A stretch of 48,489 nt of DNA from Gnetum montanum (Eukaryota > Streptophyta > Gnetopsida > Gnetales > Gnetaceae). The stretch covers positions 1-48,489 of the forward strand of contig MNCI01005055.1 of the NCBI GenBank assembly GCA_015680685.1. The letters are read 5' to 3'. A model generated the notes under the pieces. It made no database searches, was not told the DNA's origin, and saw only the letters and a program-made list of their open reading frames with translations. A program made the position numbers and the translations under genes. Shown piece by piece: positions 31,616 to 43,512 of the stretch (positions are counted from its first letter, which is position 1; every line of letters begins with the position of its first letter).

Positions 31616-33520
31616 ACACTATTACCCCAAACTTGTTCTATAAATTTTAGTGGGTGATGGATAATCCACATATTGCTCAATTGACATTGATACATGTTTT
31701 TGTCCAACTCCAAGCCATGATTGTTTATGCCCAACTTGTGTACCTACAATGTACTGGCGTAACAGATTTTGTGGAATACTTCTCACATTACTTCCATTAG
31801 TGGAGGTGAAAATGGCTAGTGCTGACTATTTGTGGAAAGTTGTGGAAAGTTTTTTTCAAGAAAAGATTGGGATTTATTCCAACTAGAAAATTATGTACAA
31901 TATGGCTAGCTCAGGGCACAAAAACAACACCTAGCACCAATCTGACCTGGCCTCTACCAGACAGATATCCCAAACATGATCCCACCAGATCCTCATCCCT
32001 AGATGTGGTTACCCTATGACATAACAAAACTAGAATTATCTTGCATTGTCCATCCCTATCCCACAGACAACTAACCCTCCGTACCATCACCATCCTTCTT
32101 GTGCTGTGTTATGTTTGCCTAGCATATTGATTCTCTGCTTCTCATCCTCCCCCTCCCATAACCCTTAGCTGCACCTGGTCATTTATTCGGAGAGCTCATT
32201 CTTGTCCCTGTGCATTCATTGGCCGCTCCATCTGCTGTGGTTCCCTTTCAGTCTACATCTGCATTTATCATGCCTTCCCTCATCTCCCTACTCATCTCTT
32301 TCCTTCTTGCCATATGCCTGCAGATTAGGTCCTGGAGCTCAGATCCTGCTGACTTTGTGGAAAGTTAATTAGCATAAGAATTAGTTTTTTTATCGTTGAT
32401 GTTCCAATCATGTTTCAATCGAACGGGAAAAATTGGCTCTGCCACCTTTATCCTTAACCAACTTTACTTCAGATTAATTAATACATTTTCTTCAGTTATA
32501 CGTAAAAGAAAATCACTATATATATAAATATCACTGCAATACTTCTTATCGCAGATACATCATGTACTCAGATGGTCAAAGCAGTTTCCAAAAAACATGC
32601 TCACAACAGATGTAGTAAAACTGATTTGAAGAAAGTAATCCAGACAGCCTGAAAAAAAAGGGGAAAAAAAAAACAACAGGTTGGAAGACAAATTCATTCT
32701 AAAGATGACTTACAAATTATACCCTCTCCATCCAAACCATAAGAGACTAAAAATAAATAATACCCAAAACTTCAACTATTGCTGACAATGCACAACCTGC
32801 CAGCCATTCTATCACTTGAATTGAGAGTCTCCTAAAAACACAGCGGCAACTATTCATGCAAGTTAGTCCTACCTCTGACGCCTACCATTAACTTCTCAAT
32901 AACTGCCATGCAAACGGTGAGCATAGTGTTGGGAACGGCTAAAATGGAAAATCCAAATCTTTCGCGTACGCCTGAGAAACTTGTCTTATGTTTTATTCCA
33001 ATAATCAGAAACTCCAAGAGAATCTTTGTTCTGCCTCTTGTGTTTTTAATGAGATTGGCAGCATGCAGAGCTCAGTTTTTGTTTAGATCGAGATTCTTGC
33101 TACAGTAACATTGCATGCCATGGTACAGAGCAGCATGAAGGAGAAAATGGCATTGCAAGGAGAGAATCACGCAAGCATAACGACCATGAAAAAAGCACAA
33201 CAGATCTCAACAGCGGGACCGAGCTTGATAATGTATCCAACGCCAACGATAGGACCGTATTATCATCTGACGCAGGCAGTATAGGCACATGAAATGGCGG
33301 GTCCACTCATAGCCAGAGTTTTGGCAGGCAACTTTCCCTGATAATGTGGTTCCCTCCCAATCAAGCTGCCACTCATAGCCAGAGGTTGTGTGCTTCCTAG
33401 AGGCACGGGCAAACAAGTTTATGGAAGAGGCTATCCGTTTTGCCAACAAGATCTAGGGCTCTATATTGAGCTAAGATTTTTGTTCCAACTTTTTTTTATT
33501 TATTATTCCAAGAGCTGTGA
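31616..33520. other. Unassigned region, no gene recognised
   Basis: This is the right flank of the copia insertion and continues 15052-19687. One stretch (about 33100-33280) is richer in GC and has an open, hydrophilic frame after an acceptor-like CTTGCTACAG, but without a family match. A near-repeat of CACTCATAGCCAGAG occurs at about 33304 and 33370. I cannot claim a gene. Confidence 0.35.
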
Positions 33521-33527
33521 GCTCTAG

Positions 33528-33780
33528 TCTTTGTTGTCTGCTTATTCATATGGAGTCAAGAGATATGATTTTAAATACAAAGCCTTCTGCTTGTATTGAA
33601 AATTTCAATTATTTTATCTTTAAGTTGCTGGTTATTTTGTATGTAAGCTTCAGTCTTTATTATGAACTTAGTCAAATGAAGTCAAGGAAAATTGTTTAAT
33701 TACAAAGCCCTTTGCTTCTGCTATAAGTTTATGTTATTTTCTCTTTTGGTTAATGATTATTTTATATGCTCAGTTTTAGA
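33528..33780. repeat. Diverged tandem duplication, about 126-bp unit
   Basis: TCTTTGTTGTCTG...GAGTCAAGA at 33528 repeats as TCTTTATTATGA...AAGTCAAGG at 33654. TACAAAGCCTTCTGCTT is paired with TACAAAGCCCTTTGCTT. It lies in what may be the U3 side of the old LTR that ends at 34072. Confidence 0.7.
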
Positions 33781-33849
33781 GCTTATTTTATGCATAGTTA
33801 CTTTTATTTAATATTCCTTGCCAAGTTGTTAATTTATTTCCTGAAGTTT

Positions 33850-34072
33850 ACTTTGTGAATGATCTTAGGTTCATTCTCAGAAATCCTATACATTGCATTA
33901 GTGATAAATTATTATTATCATTCAGCCACTAAGTTTAATTTGAAAATTCATCATATGCTTTTTCTAAACTTTGGTCTTTTAAAAGTATTAGTATTATTAA
34001 ATGTAATGGCTTTTGTCTGTTAAAACACTACGTTGCCCTCACTAATTGAGATTGTTTCAAGGTTTCCATACC
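33850..34072 (+). repeat. Left part of an old Tat-like LTR, interrupted at 34072
   Basis: The end (GCCCTCACTAATTGAGATTGTTTCAAGGTTTCCATACC) corresponds to the conserved LTR stretch CCCTTTCTAGCTGAGACTATTCCCGGGTTTCC of the inverted and nested elements. It continues at 41146 after the inserted element. I could not find its TGTTGAGG start upstream, so the LTR is truncated or too diverged. Confidence 0.6.
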
Positions 34073-34889
34073 TGATGAGTGGCCAGATACCCCTACACTC
34101 AGCCATACGAATACGAGCGTAGCACGCATGATCTAGTCGAACTCCACAGACTAAGTGCCTACACGTCTTATGGAACACTTAAGGTTAATTATTCGTTGTC
34201 TTCCTAGACTTGTATTTTTCATGATGTATGGTTAAGTCTGAGGTATATGATTTTTATAGTCTTTTATGTTTTATCTCCTATGCTGATAAGGTGAAGGGTG
34301 AAGAGACTAATAACTAACTCTAACTAATAAGTCTAAATTAACCTAGCCTCAGCATCCGTTCCCACTTACCGTTCACACCCAGAACCAATGCAACCTTGGT
34401 TACCAAACGTTAATCATTGCTGGGATCACCAAGTGTAACGCATATGTTTGAAGCGGTCGTACTAAGGCACTTAACTAGGAGAAAAGGGTTGAGAGAGATT
34501 TAATGAACTAAGAAAGCATTTAAATGATAAACAATAAATAACAATAAATAAAGTCCTATTTAGCCTATTCCATGCACTACAAGGTTTATCCAAGAAGTTT
34601 GTCTTTATTTGCATACACAAATATGTGTTCAGGTACAATATTTTCTCAAATAAAGATCTGTTCACTTTGAAGTTCCTATTGTGGGCACGTGGAAAATATT
34701 TTATCTATGGAGGGATCAAACTGCCAGAGTTTCACTACAGTCTAAGCCTAGGATGAGAAACAAGGAAGAGCTGCCTCTTATTTATAGATTTGACAGTGCA
34801 TCGCAATATCGCGTACATGATATCGTGGGGCAAGATGCGATATCACAACGGACACAATATCGCGGTGGACGCAATATCCCATCCCATCA
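34073..34889 (-). repeat. Athila-like 3' LTR
   Basis: On the plus strand it starts TGATGAGTGG and ends CCCATCA, 817 bp. The LTR copy at 40251 is 895 bp, and the difference lies mainly in the GATATC-rich array near the outer end (34799-34880 here). Confidence 0.92.
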
Positions 34890-37200
34890 TACCCCCATGA
34901 CTGAATGAAAACTCGTCCTCGAGTTCCTTACAAAATATTCGAAAGGTATGGGATTATTGACTCAAATGAAACTAATGGGATGACATGTGAACAAATCATC
35001 ATTACAAGACAATACAAAACTGGTGTTCATGACAACAAGAGTGGACATCTTATTACATTAACATCAAGCCTTCTTTGGTAGTTGAGAAAGAGAGAGAGAA
35101 AGATGTTTTGCTGCTGCCAACACCAAGATTGTGCTATTTGTTCTCCATCCGTGAGCATGCCATCGATCTTGCTCCATGCATAGCTGTTTTAGCACCGCTC
35201 CATTCCAAGTGTTTTCTCCAGATCTGGTCCATTGTTGCATGATCGCCATCTGCACACACAACGCAGTCTTTATATTAGCAAGGGTAAATGAATTTCAATG
35301 TAGTTGATACCTTGCTTTGGTGAAAAGGCCATTGGCTAAGTTGTGGTATGGCTGATGTGGATCTGGAGATATACTAATGGTGACCATTGAAGGTGTAGGG
35401 GTTAGGAGAAAATTGAAAAAATTGGGTCTAGGCCCCCATGACTAAGAGCAAACCTCTGGTATTGATAGAATAGAGAAAGAAAAGAAACAAGAAAGATGAA
35501 GAAAAAGAGACAACTAGGATATCAATGAAATAAATGTCAAGATCGAAATGAACAAAATAAAATTAATTGCAAAAATGTTAAGGGAAAGAATTTAACTGGT
35601 GCACCAAATAGAAAGGTCAATGTGTCCTCCCCAAAGTAGGCTCATGCCCTTAATGCCCTGACAAGAGTTAAAGAGTCTGTAGGCTCTAGGAAAGTCATTG
35701 GGAACAATAGTTAAAGTCTTAACAGCAAGAATTTACCAAAAAGAAAACAATGCATCAACCAAAATATACACTAATGATACAATTGACAATGAAGTGAACA
35801 ATGGAGAAAAGGATGGAGAGAATAAGATGGAATGGAGTCTCAAGAACAAGATGGTGTACAACCCCTTGTGTAGTTCATGATTAATGTGACTTAGTAGATC
35901 CCATTCCAAGTCTAGCCTCAAACAAACTACATCCAGTAACTTCGCATTAATGCATTTGGCTGAACCATCCACTTGAAGTAACAAGAATGCCTTCCCCCAA
36001 GAGCCACCACCATTCTGACAAAACAAAGGAGGAGAGAATGGAAAGCAAGAAGGGCCTTAGTTAGAGGGAACTCTTTTATTTTAGTTCCATAACCAGTGCT
36101 TGTAGCCCAAATGATTATTTTATCTCAGTGGTGTGCTTTGAATTCTCACTATTTTTTTTTTATGTTTATGAATGAGAACCACACCATGCAAAGACTTTGT
36201 TATTTCTATTAACTCAGCTTTCGATGATTGAGTAACATCGAAACGGTAAGAACGACCAAGCACCCAAGAGAACGACCAACACAAATACATCAAGTTCCCT
36301 TAAATTCACACCCTTTTCAAGCCTTGAGTCCTTCCTTAGTTTGAGAAATGTCAAGTCACCAATTTGTTATAGTTCTTATTAGAAAGGGATTGGACATTTC
36401 CAAGCCAAGAGAGACCATAGAACTTGGTGGATAAATGGATGAAGTGGACTCATTACCTACTATATTAAAAGAAACATACCTTAGTATCAACATCATGACT
36501 TAAAAGGTAAAATCCAAACATGAGCAATCAATATAAAAATATTTCATACCATCATGAAGAACACTTATTGAATCACAAACTAATAAGGTGGGTAACACAC
36601 ACACACACACACACAAAATGAAAAAGTATAACGATGTTGTAAAACAAAAACAAGAAAAGTTAAAGAAATGTGTAAAACAAAAACGTGTAAAACAAAAACG
36701 TGTAAAACAAAAATGTGTAAAAAAAAAAACTGAAAAGAAGTAAGGGCCCCAAATGATTAGCATAGGTGGCCATCTCCCCCATGACTGAATGGAAAGGGAG
36801 AGATCCGAAATAATGAATTCCTATTGGAATTTTTTAGAAGTGTCCAACTTCTCCTGATTGATGTTCTCAAGTTAAGTGGTGGAAGTTGGCAATGCTCATA
36901 TTCTAATGTATCTATGCTTTTGTTATGGGCATGGGTTGTTCCCTCAGCTCATTCCATGCATGTTTTTGGGCTGCTATCTTGATTAGCTATCAACCACTAG
37001 TTAATCTCTTGTTGAGTGGTTGCTACATATAGGCACCTTTGAATGTTATCCTCTGGTGCACACTGGTTACATGCAGGAGATGTTAAATTTCACATTACCC
37101 ATGATTCTTACATGTCCTCACCCTCTGAGTCACTATATGTGATGCATGGAACTTTCTTCTTCTTGATCTTTCCATAAATTTTTACCTTAGATATCTCCAA
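34890..37200 (-). other. Athila-like 3' non-coding interior
   Basis: There is no coding homology. It contains an (AC)n run at 36597-36615, a 17-bp minisatellite (GTGTAAAACAAAAAC, about 36668-36720) and simple A-rich stretches. The open frames here translate to low-complexity or unfamiliar sequence. Confidence 0.55.
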
Positions 37201-37512
37201 GGAAAGATCATGGATCCCTAGGCATGTGTCTATTGTACTTAGTCATGCCCTTCCCATTATAATAGGGAAGTCCCCTTCATTGTTAACTTCTATCACCAAG
37301 AAATCTGCTGGGTATAACCAACCACACACAATGGTAACAATGTCCTCCACCAATCCCAAGGGAATGGTGATGGACTGGTCAGCCAGCTCTAGTTGAATGT
37401 TGCTCTTCTTGAGTTGGGGCAGGTTCCAGGCTTGATACATCTCTCATGATATTAGGTTGACTCTGGAACCTGAGTCAAGAAGAGCCTTATGTGATTTGTT
37501 CCCAATGACTTG
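37200..37512 (-). pseudogene. Athila-like aspartic protease, near intact
   Basis: On the minus strand ALLDSGSRVNLIS carries the intact D-S-G active site near 37480. YPADFLVIEVNNEGDFPIIMGRA gives the later strands. One TGA lies between them (before EMYQAW). The frame goes on for about 40 more codons past IDTCLGI before stops accumulate. The 787-5495 element has a matching but mutated copy. Confidence 0.82.
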
Positions 37513-38199
37513 GAGCTAGATTAAGGGACTTCTAGGGTCAGAGAGTTTTCTAAGAAGGTGGCCTACCTTGATCCAATCAACAACAGTATGCGTTAACATA
37601 AACGTATGCATGAAGCTCTATTGTTGGACTCAAGGGTGCTTTGAAGCCTTATGTGTTGGAGGAGTGTAGTTAGAATCAAATGCTTGTGGTTGTGAGAGCT
37701 TTTCTAGGCTTTTTATTTTGAATAAAGGTCTTCTCTTTTTGCAATTGTTAGAACTAGCAATGGGTTGAATGGTTACGGCTCTCGTAGCGTTACGTTGTTG
37801 TGGTTGAGTGGGGAGTTCCCCTTGTATTGTTGGAGTAGGTGGTATGGGAACTAACAGTGCAAGAGAGGCAGATAGATTAGAAGGATGGTATGGGTGTGGA
37901 GTGTCTCCCAGAGGAGAAGGAGTCCTTCTAAAGTACTCTCAAACTTGGTAATGACATTGGGGAGTTGTGTGACCCATGGAGTCCCTTGGAGATATTGGCT
38001 GTTGCACGTAGTATCCATATGCGTCTAGCTACCGGTAAGGGTATTGATGTTTAGGCAGTGGCATACCCCATGACTATGGGTATTGCCACTACTGATGTTG
38101 CTTGATGGGTTGTGGTGGAGTTTCACTTAGATAGTACATCAACGGTTTGTGGAACTGCCTTGGGTTACCTTGTGGATAAGGTAACCTATAGGGTGCTTG

Positions 38200-39709
38200 C
38201 TATTGCTTAAGTCTCGGGTTGAGTGCATACACCCCAGACTCTTGTAGATGTGAGATGATTGGACAACATCCGTTAGGATGGTCATATTGGTAGATCTCAC
38301 ATCCACCATCATTGTCTGTGTCTGAGTCCACAACCACATCAGAGATAGTTATTTTCCCCTTACCCTTGTCATGTGCAGGGCCTGAATCTCTCTGCTTTGT
38401 CTTTTTCTTGTCACTACTTTGTTCCTCCTTAGACTCCTCTATGATTTTTAGGACAAGTTCAAATATACTATCCAAGGAGTCTTATATCTGATCTACCTTA
38501 GCCGCTACCTCCATTGTAGAGTGACAAGGTTTTTCTATTCATCAACTTTTCAAGTGGTGACTCATCCTCTTCATCACAGAATCTCACTTCCCTCTTTCAG
38601 AGGGAAGGATCATGATTATATTCTTCCATGCTCTCTCTTTTTCGTAGCTCCCCTTATTCTTTGGATACTTGCTCCAACAATTAATGAATCTCATGGGATC
38701 TAAATTCTAATAATCTCCCTTGGGCATAAGTCCCAAGGGTTCTCCTAGTTTCATACCTTAGCCCATCTACGAGATGGCGAAGTTGATCCCGTTGTGCGTA
38801 ACCATGGCCCGAGCAATGATGTAACAATGCATAGTAGTGGTCCATGGCAGCATCCAAGGGTTCATGAGTACCTTGCTTCCATCCTTAGATCTACGTACGT
38901 AAGTTAGACACTCTGGAGTACGTTTGATATTTATCATTGAAGAGTTCTAACATCGTACTCCACCTCCTAATGCTTTCCAGTTCTAAGGACTAGTACCAAC
39001 TCTCTGCTTCCTTGATGAGTGTCCTAGGAAACAACTTTATTTTCTACCATTCATTTTCTATGCTTTTCAAGGCGCAGGCATTGTGGAATGCCTATAAATG
39101 ATTTTGTGGATCTGGGTTGTATCCCCCTTCGAAGCATGGGATATTGTTCATGTCTAAGCACTTGATCCGGCTATTGTTTTGATGCCTTGTTGGTATTCTA
39201 ACTACCTCCATGATATCTAGCATACTTTGGATGGAAAGTAGGGGTTTGTCATGATCATCTCTTTTATGACGTCCATGATGTCTACGTTGTTCCCTACTTT
39301 CCATTCTTTCATGCCCTTGTCCTCTCTCTTGACTCTCTCATCAAGGTCTCTCGTTTTTCCTACCTCTATCCTCAGCATTATGCTCTTGGTGGCTACGCCA
39401 TGATGTGGAAGGAGAGGGTGAATGATGTGAAGAAGAAGAAGAAGAAGGAGAACCATCTCCATGACAATGTTTCCTACCTTCTCTTCTATTGCTTCGGCCC
39501 CGATCGTGATGATGATCTGAGTGCCCATCCTTGCCATGTGTTGTTGTTCCCTCAGTGAATAGTTGGCATTCATATGGATCAGAACCAAGGTTGTGTATCG
39601 TGGAGCATAGGCTCTGATACCCCACTTCCTCACTATTATTAGGAGGGGGAACATCATTTAATAGAGAACCTGTTATAAGTGGTTCACCATCTCCAATTTC
39701 ACTTAGCAC
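38200..39709 (-). pseudogene. gag: Athila-like gag pseudogene
   Basis: It starts MLSEIGDGEPL at 39709, with a His/Arg/Ser-rich N-terminal region, then IPCFEGGYNPDPQNHL and a capsid core (LFPRTLIKEAESWY; HEPLDAAMDHYYALLHHC; LRHLVDGLRYETRRTLG). It ends in a Cys/His stretch (YDHPNGCCPI near 38270). Many stops fall where Gln or Trp would be expected, and two frames are needed to follow it. Confidence 0.8.
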
Positions 39710-40231
39710 ACGCAGGACCCCTTTGCCCTTTAATAGTGTATGATGGCTCTCCTACCTTGAGTCCCTTAAACATTGTGCTTCTATTGGATAGTAATCCCTC
39801 ATGTTAAAATCGCCTATAATGTATTCAGCATATAGTTGTGTCATGCCTATCTGTGCAAGAGCACGGATACGCATGTTAGGGACTGCCCGATCTGGAGGTA
39901 ACACTATGTTACCTTGCAAATCTCTTCAGTGCATCTGTTCATCCTGATGGAGAATAAAAGTAAAATTAGGTATATACTCATCTGGATGAGTATATACCAC
40001 CCTATATTGTTGAGGAACTGGTTGATTTTGGTTATGTGTTTTAGACTGCTGACTGTTTCTTATATGATTCCCAGGTGGTGAATTGCTTTTGTTCGAAGAA
40101 GAAAATTTAACTTAATTTGGTGTGCTAATTAACCATTATATAATTTTTTGGTTTAATTAACCCTAAGGTTCATTTAAGCTCCAAACGATGTGAGTGATTT
40201 CCTATGTTCTACTTAGCACACAAACACTTAG
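39710..40231 (-). other. Athila-like leader
   Basis: This is non-coding sequence between the primer site (40232-40249) and gag. It includes a short direct repeat CATCTGGATGAGTATATAC around 39978-40000. Confidence 0.6.
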
Positions 40232-40250
40232 TCCCTGACAATGATGCCAA

Positions 40251-41145
40251 TGATGAGTGGTGAGATACCCCTACACTCAAACATATGAATATGAGTGTAG
40301 CATATGCGATCTGGTCAAACTCTGTGTACTAAGTGCCTACACGCCTTATGGAACACTTAAGGTTAATTATTCGTTGTCTTCCCAAACTTACTTGTATTTG
40401 TCATAGTGTATCATTAAGTAAGTGTGAGGTATATGATTTTTATAGTCTTTTATGTTTTATCTCCTATGCTAATAAGGTGAAGGGTGAAGAGACTAATTAC
40501 TAACTCTAAATAACTAACTAAGTCTGAATTAACCTAGCATCAACATCCATTCCCACTTACCATTCACACCCTGAACCAGTGCAACCTTGGTTACCAAACG
40601 CTAGTCGTTGTTGGGATTACCAAGCGTAATGCACATGCTTGAAGTGGTTGTACTGAGGCAATTAACTAGGAGAGAAGGGTTGAGAGAGATTTAATGAACT
40701 AAGAAAGCATTTAAATGATAAACAATAAATAATAATAAATAAATTCCAATTTAGCCTATTCCATGCACTACAAGGTTTATCCAAGAAGTTCATCTTTATT
40801 TGCATACACAAACATGTTTTCAGGTACAATATTTGCTCGAATAAAGATCTGTTCACTTTGGAGTTCCTACTATGGGCACATGGAAAATATTCTATCTCTG
40901 GAGGGATCAAACTTCCAGAGTTTCACTACGGTCTAAGGTTAGGATGAGAAACAAGGGAGAGCTTCCTCTTATTTATAGATTTGATAGTGCACTGTGATAT
41001 CGTGTACACGATATTATAGGGGAAGACACGATATCGTGTATGTGATATCGTGGGGGAAGATGCGATATCGTGTGGGATGTGATATCGTGGTGGATGCAAT
41101 ATCACGTATGCGATATTGCAGCCCATGCAATATCGTGTTCCATCA
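40251..41145 (-). repeat. Athila-like 5' LTR with palindromic GATATC array
   Basis: On the plus strand it starts TGATGAGTGG and ends TTCCATCA. At the outer end (about 40993-41137) units of the type CGATATCGTG recur every 20-25 bp, some perfectly palindromic (ACGATATCGT). The partner LTR has fewer and more mutated units. Confidence 0.9.
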
Positions 41146-41699
41146 ATACCCATACGAGAGACACCTTAGGATAGTCTCTTAAAATGAGTTTTGCAAGGGT
41201 GTCAATGTGTGACCCATATTTACACATCAACACCATTCTTTTTGGCACTAGAAGGAGGCCAATTTGTGTTTCCTATACATTAGCTTTTTGGTTTCTGTTT
41301 TCTATTGTCAGTTGTCTACTTTTAGTTTTTGCTTCTATGTTCTAGTTTCCATTTACTTTTAGGTTACCTAAACCTTCATTGTCCTATTTCTATTTCCCAT
41401 TTCTATTTTCTTATTTTTGGCTTATTCCAATTTCTATTGTCCTGTTTAAGTTTGCTTTATAGATTCCTAAACCTTGGCTTTCTTGTTTTTGTTTTCTAGT
41501 TTTTATGTTGGTAGCCCTTATGTTAGTCTAAGTTGGGTAAGGTGGTGTTTATTAATAACATCATTTTGTTTTGAAGTTTAATTTTATAAAATTTTGCATT
41601 AACTATTTTTATTTTAAATTATATACATACACACATGTGTGTGTGTATATATATATTATAATTTTAGTTTTTTTCTTATTTTAAAAAAATATTATATAN

Positions 41700-42930
41700 C
41701 GTTTCTACTACAATTTGATAAGTTCATTAGTCCTACCTTATCCTCAAATAATTTTACAAGTCTAAGAAAACTATCTAGGGAAAACATTTGTGATTATAAT
41801 TTGAGATTTCTTCATCAATTAGCTTATGTGTCAAATGAGATGCAGCTACAATTGGATGGTATTCTTATTTTTTACCTCTTCATCATCAACCCATTATTTG
41901 TGTATGCCATCAAATTTGATCGCAACATAATATAACTACAAGAAGAAATGGCTAAAGATGTTGAGCCAGAACAAATTACCTTGAAGAATAGCATTCAAGC
42001 TCAATTTGAAATGATGAGTATTAGCAATCCTATGCAATCTAGTCCCTTACCATCACAAACTTTCCAAATGAACAATACTATGTTTCAAATCCCTACTCCC
42101 CTCCAAATGTCTCAACCTACAAACAATCATTTTCAAAGTCCAATCTCTTGCTCATTTTTATCATCAAATACTATTTTGAATGACGATAAATCGAAAGCTT
42201 TAATCCAATCCATCATACACCCAAATGAAATATCTAATCCCAATCGATATACTAATTAAATAGAAAATCATATGATCCAAATATTAGCTTCTCTTCAAAA
42301 AATTTCAAATGATGTAGTTGAACTAAAGTAAAATAATACAAAGGTTCCTACACAATCTGAGAAACCAAGCACATGAATAAATGATGATTATTGTTGTCTT
42401 CATAATACTAGGTAATATTCTAGGAAAATTTGTTCTCAATTTTTAGTGTTATATGGGGACAATGTCCAAAATCAACAAAATGAAAAAGTCCTAATTATAG
42501 TCCTCAACATACCTCATGAAAGAGAAAATGAAGAAGTTACCTCATGTGAGTAAGTCATGGTAAGTGATCCCAACTCACATAACACTTAGTACTATAGACT
42601 TAGTGACATTATGAACACCACTCAACAAAAAACTAGGAATAACTCTTATACTCCTCCAAGAAAATGATTTCCTATTCAAAATAACATAAGTAACCAAATG
42701 GGATCATCCCAAGTAAACATTCAAAAATAATCAAACTCACCTTCTATACTTACAAGAACTCCACCTAAACATGAAGTCAAAGATGAACATAAAGCTTATG
42801 ATTTGGTTGAGGATTTGAAAAGAGTTAAAGCCAACATTTTGATGTATGATCACTTATATTTTAATGAAATGAAAGATATGATCCAAACGATAGTTCATAC
42901 ACTTGAAACCAATAAATAAAATTCTTTGAT
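41700..42930 (+). pseudogene. gag: Older Tat-like gag, N-terminus missing
   Basis: Homology starts abruptly at QFDKFISPTLSSNNFTSLRK, equivalent to residue 150 of the intact copy, right after a GT/TA microsatellite with an ambiguous base (41699). The first 150 or so codons are deleted. The zinc-knuckle-like DYCCLHNTR block appears near 42385 with stops. TAA and TAG codons occur at several former Gln positions. Confidence 0.82.
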
Positions 42931-42951
42931 AATAAAAAAAAGGTTCATTTT

Positions 42952-43430
42952 ATGGAAATTCCTAATAGTCTATCAATACAAAATTCAAGCAATTTCATGT
43001 TGAAAAAGAAAAATCAACAACCTTTATTAATAAGCTTGATTATTTTAGGTAAGAATGTTCACAACTACTTAATGGATTCTAGCACAACTATTAGTGTCAT
43101 GCCATTAAAAGTGTGTAAAATGTTAGAAGTACAAATGCTACCACAAGCAAAAAGTGTGATACAACTTGAAGGATCTAACATACTTGATGTAGGCTCATTA
43201 AAATAAATGAAAGTGTAACTTAAATAATACCCTACTTTCACATGTTATACAAATTTTTTAGTAGTTGGCATGTCACTGACTTGTGGTGTGCTTCTATCAA
43301 GGATATTCAGAGCTTAGTTTGTATGCTTCTTTAGATCAGATTTTTCAGAGTTATTAATTCCCATTAAAGAAAAATCTGAATATGTTGTTATTTTGAGAAA
43401 ACCTTTTTATAAACATGTAGTAACAACTTC
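42952..43430 (+). pseudogene. Older Tat-like aspartic protease
   Basis: NYLMDSSTTISVMPLKVCKM (near 43065-43125) and TCGVLLSRIF (near 43280) match the family protease and share the D-S-S variant. Stops follow LGSLK (43204) and later blocks. Confidence 0.75.
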
Positions 43431-43512
43431 TAATCAACAAAATCAATCTTTGCAAAATCAAAATACTAATATTTTTATTGGAGTTATTGAACTTTGACTT
43501 GTTGAATATATT

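Larger units (their letters stand above)
34068..41150 (-). mobile_element. Athila-like gag-protease element without RT
   Basis: LTRs at 40251-41145 (5') and 34073-34889 (3') on the minus strand, with perfect ATACC target duplications (34068-34072 and 41146-41150), define a 7.07 kb insertion. The primer site (40232-40249) reads TGGCATCATTGTCAGGGA, close to the TGGCGCCGTTGCCGGGGA site of Athila elements. The G-rich tract GGGGGTA precedes the 3' LTR. Inside are gag and protease only. From 37200 to 34900 I find no RT, RNase H or integrase, so the element depended on a full-length relative such as the 787-5495 type. It sits inside an older Tat-like LTR. Confidence 0.9.

Noticed and set aside
31819-32019. 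Short overlapping open stretches on both strands near 32.0 kb
   Set aside because: Neither strand resembles a known family and neither has a supporting start or splice context.
36500-36763. 87-codon minus-strand stretch with FCFTRFCFTRF
   Set aside because: Translation of an A-rich minisatellite and an (AC)n run.
39217-39657. 146-codon minus-strand stretch rich in Met, His and Leu
   Set aside because: Overlaps gag of the Athila-like element in another frame, and only the gag frame matches the sister copy.
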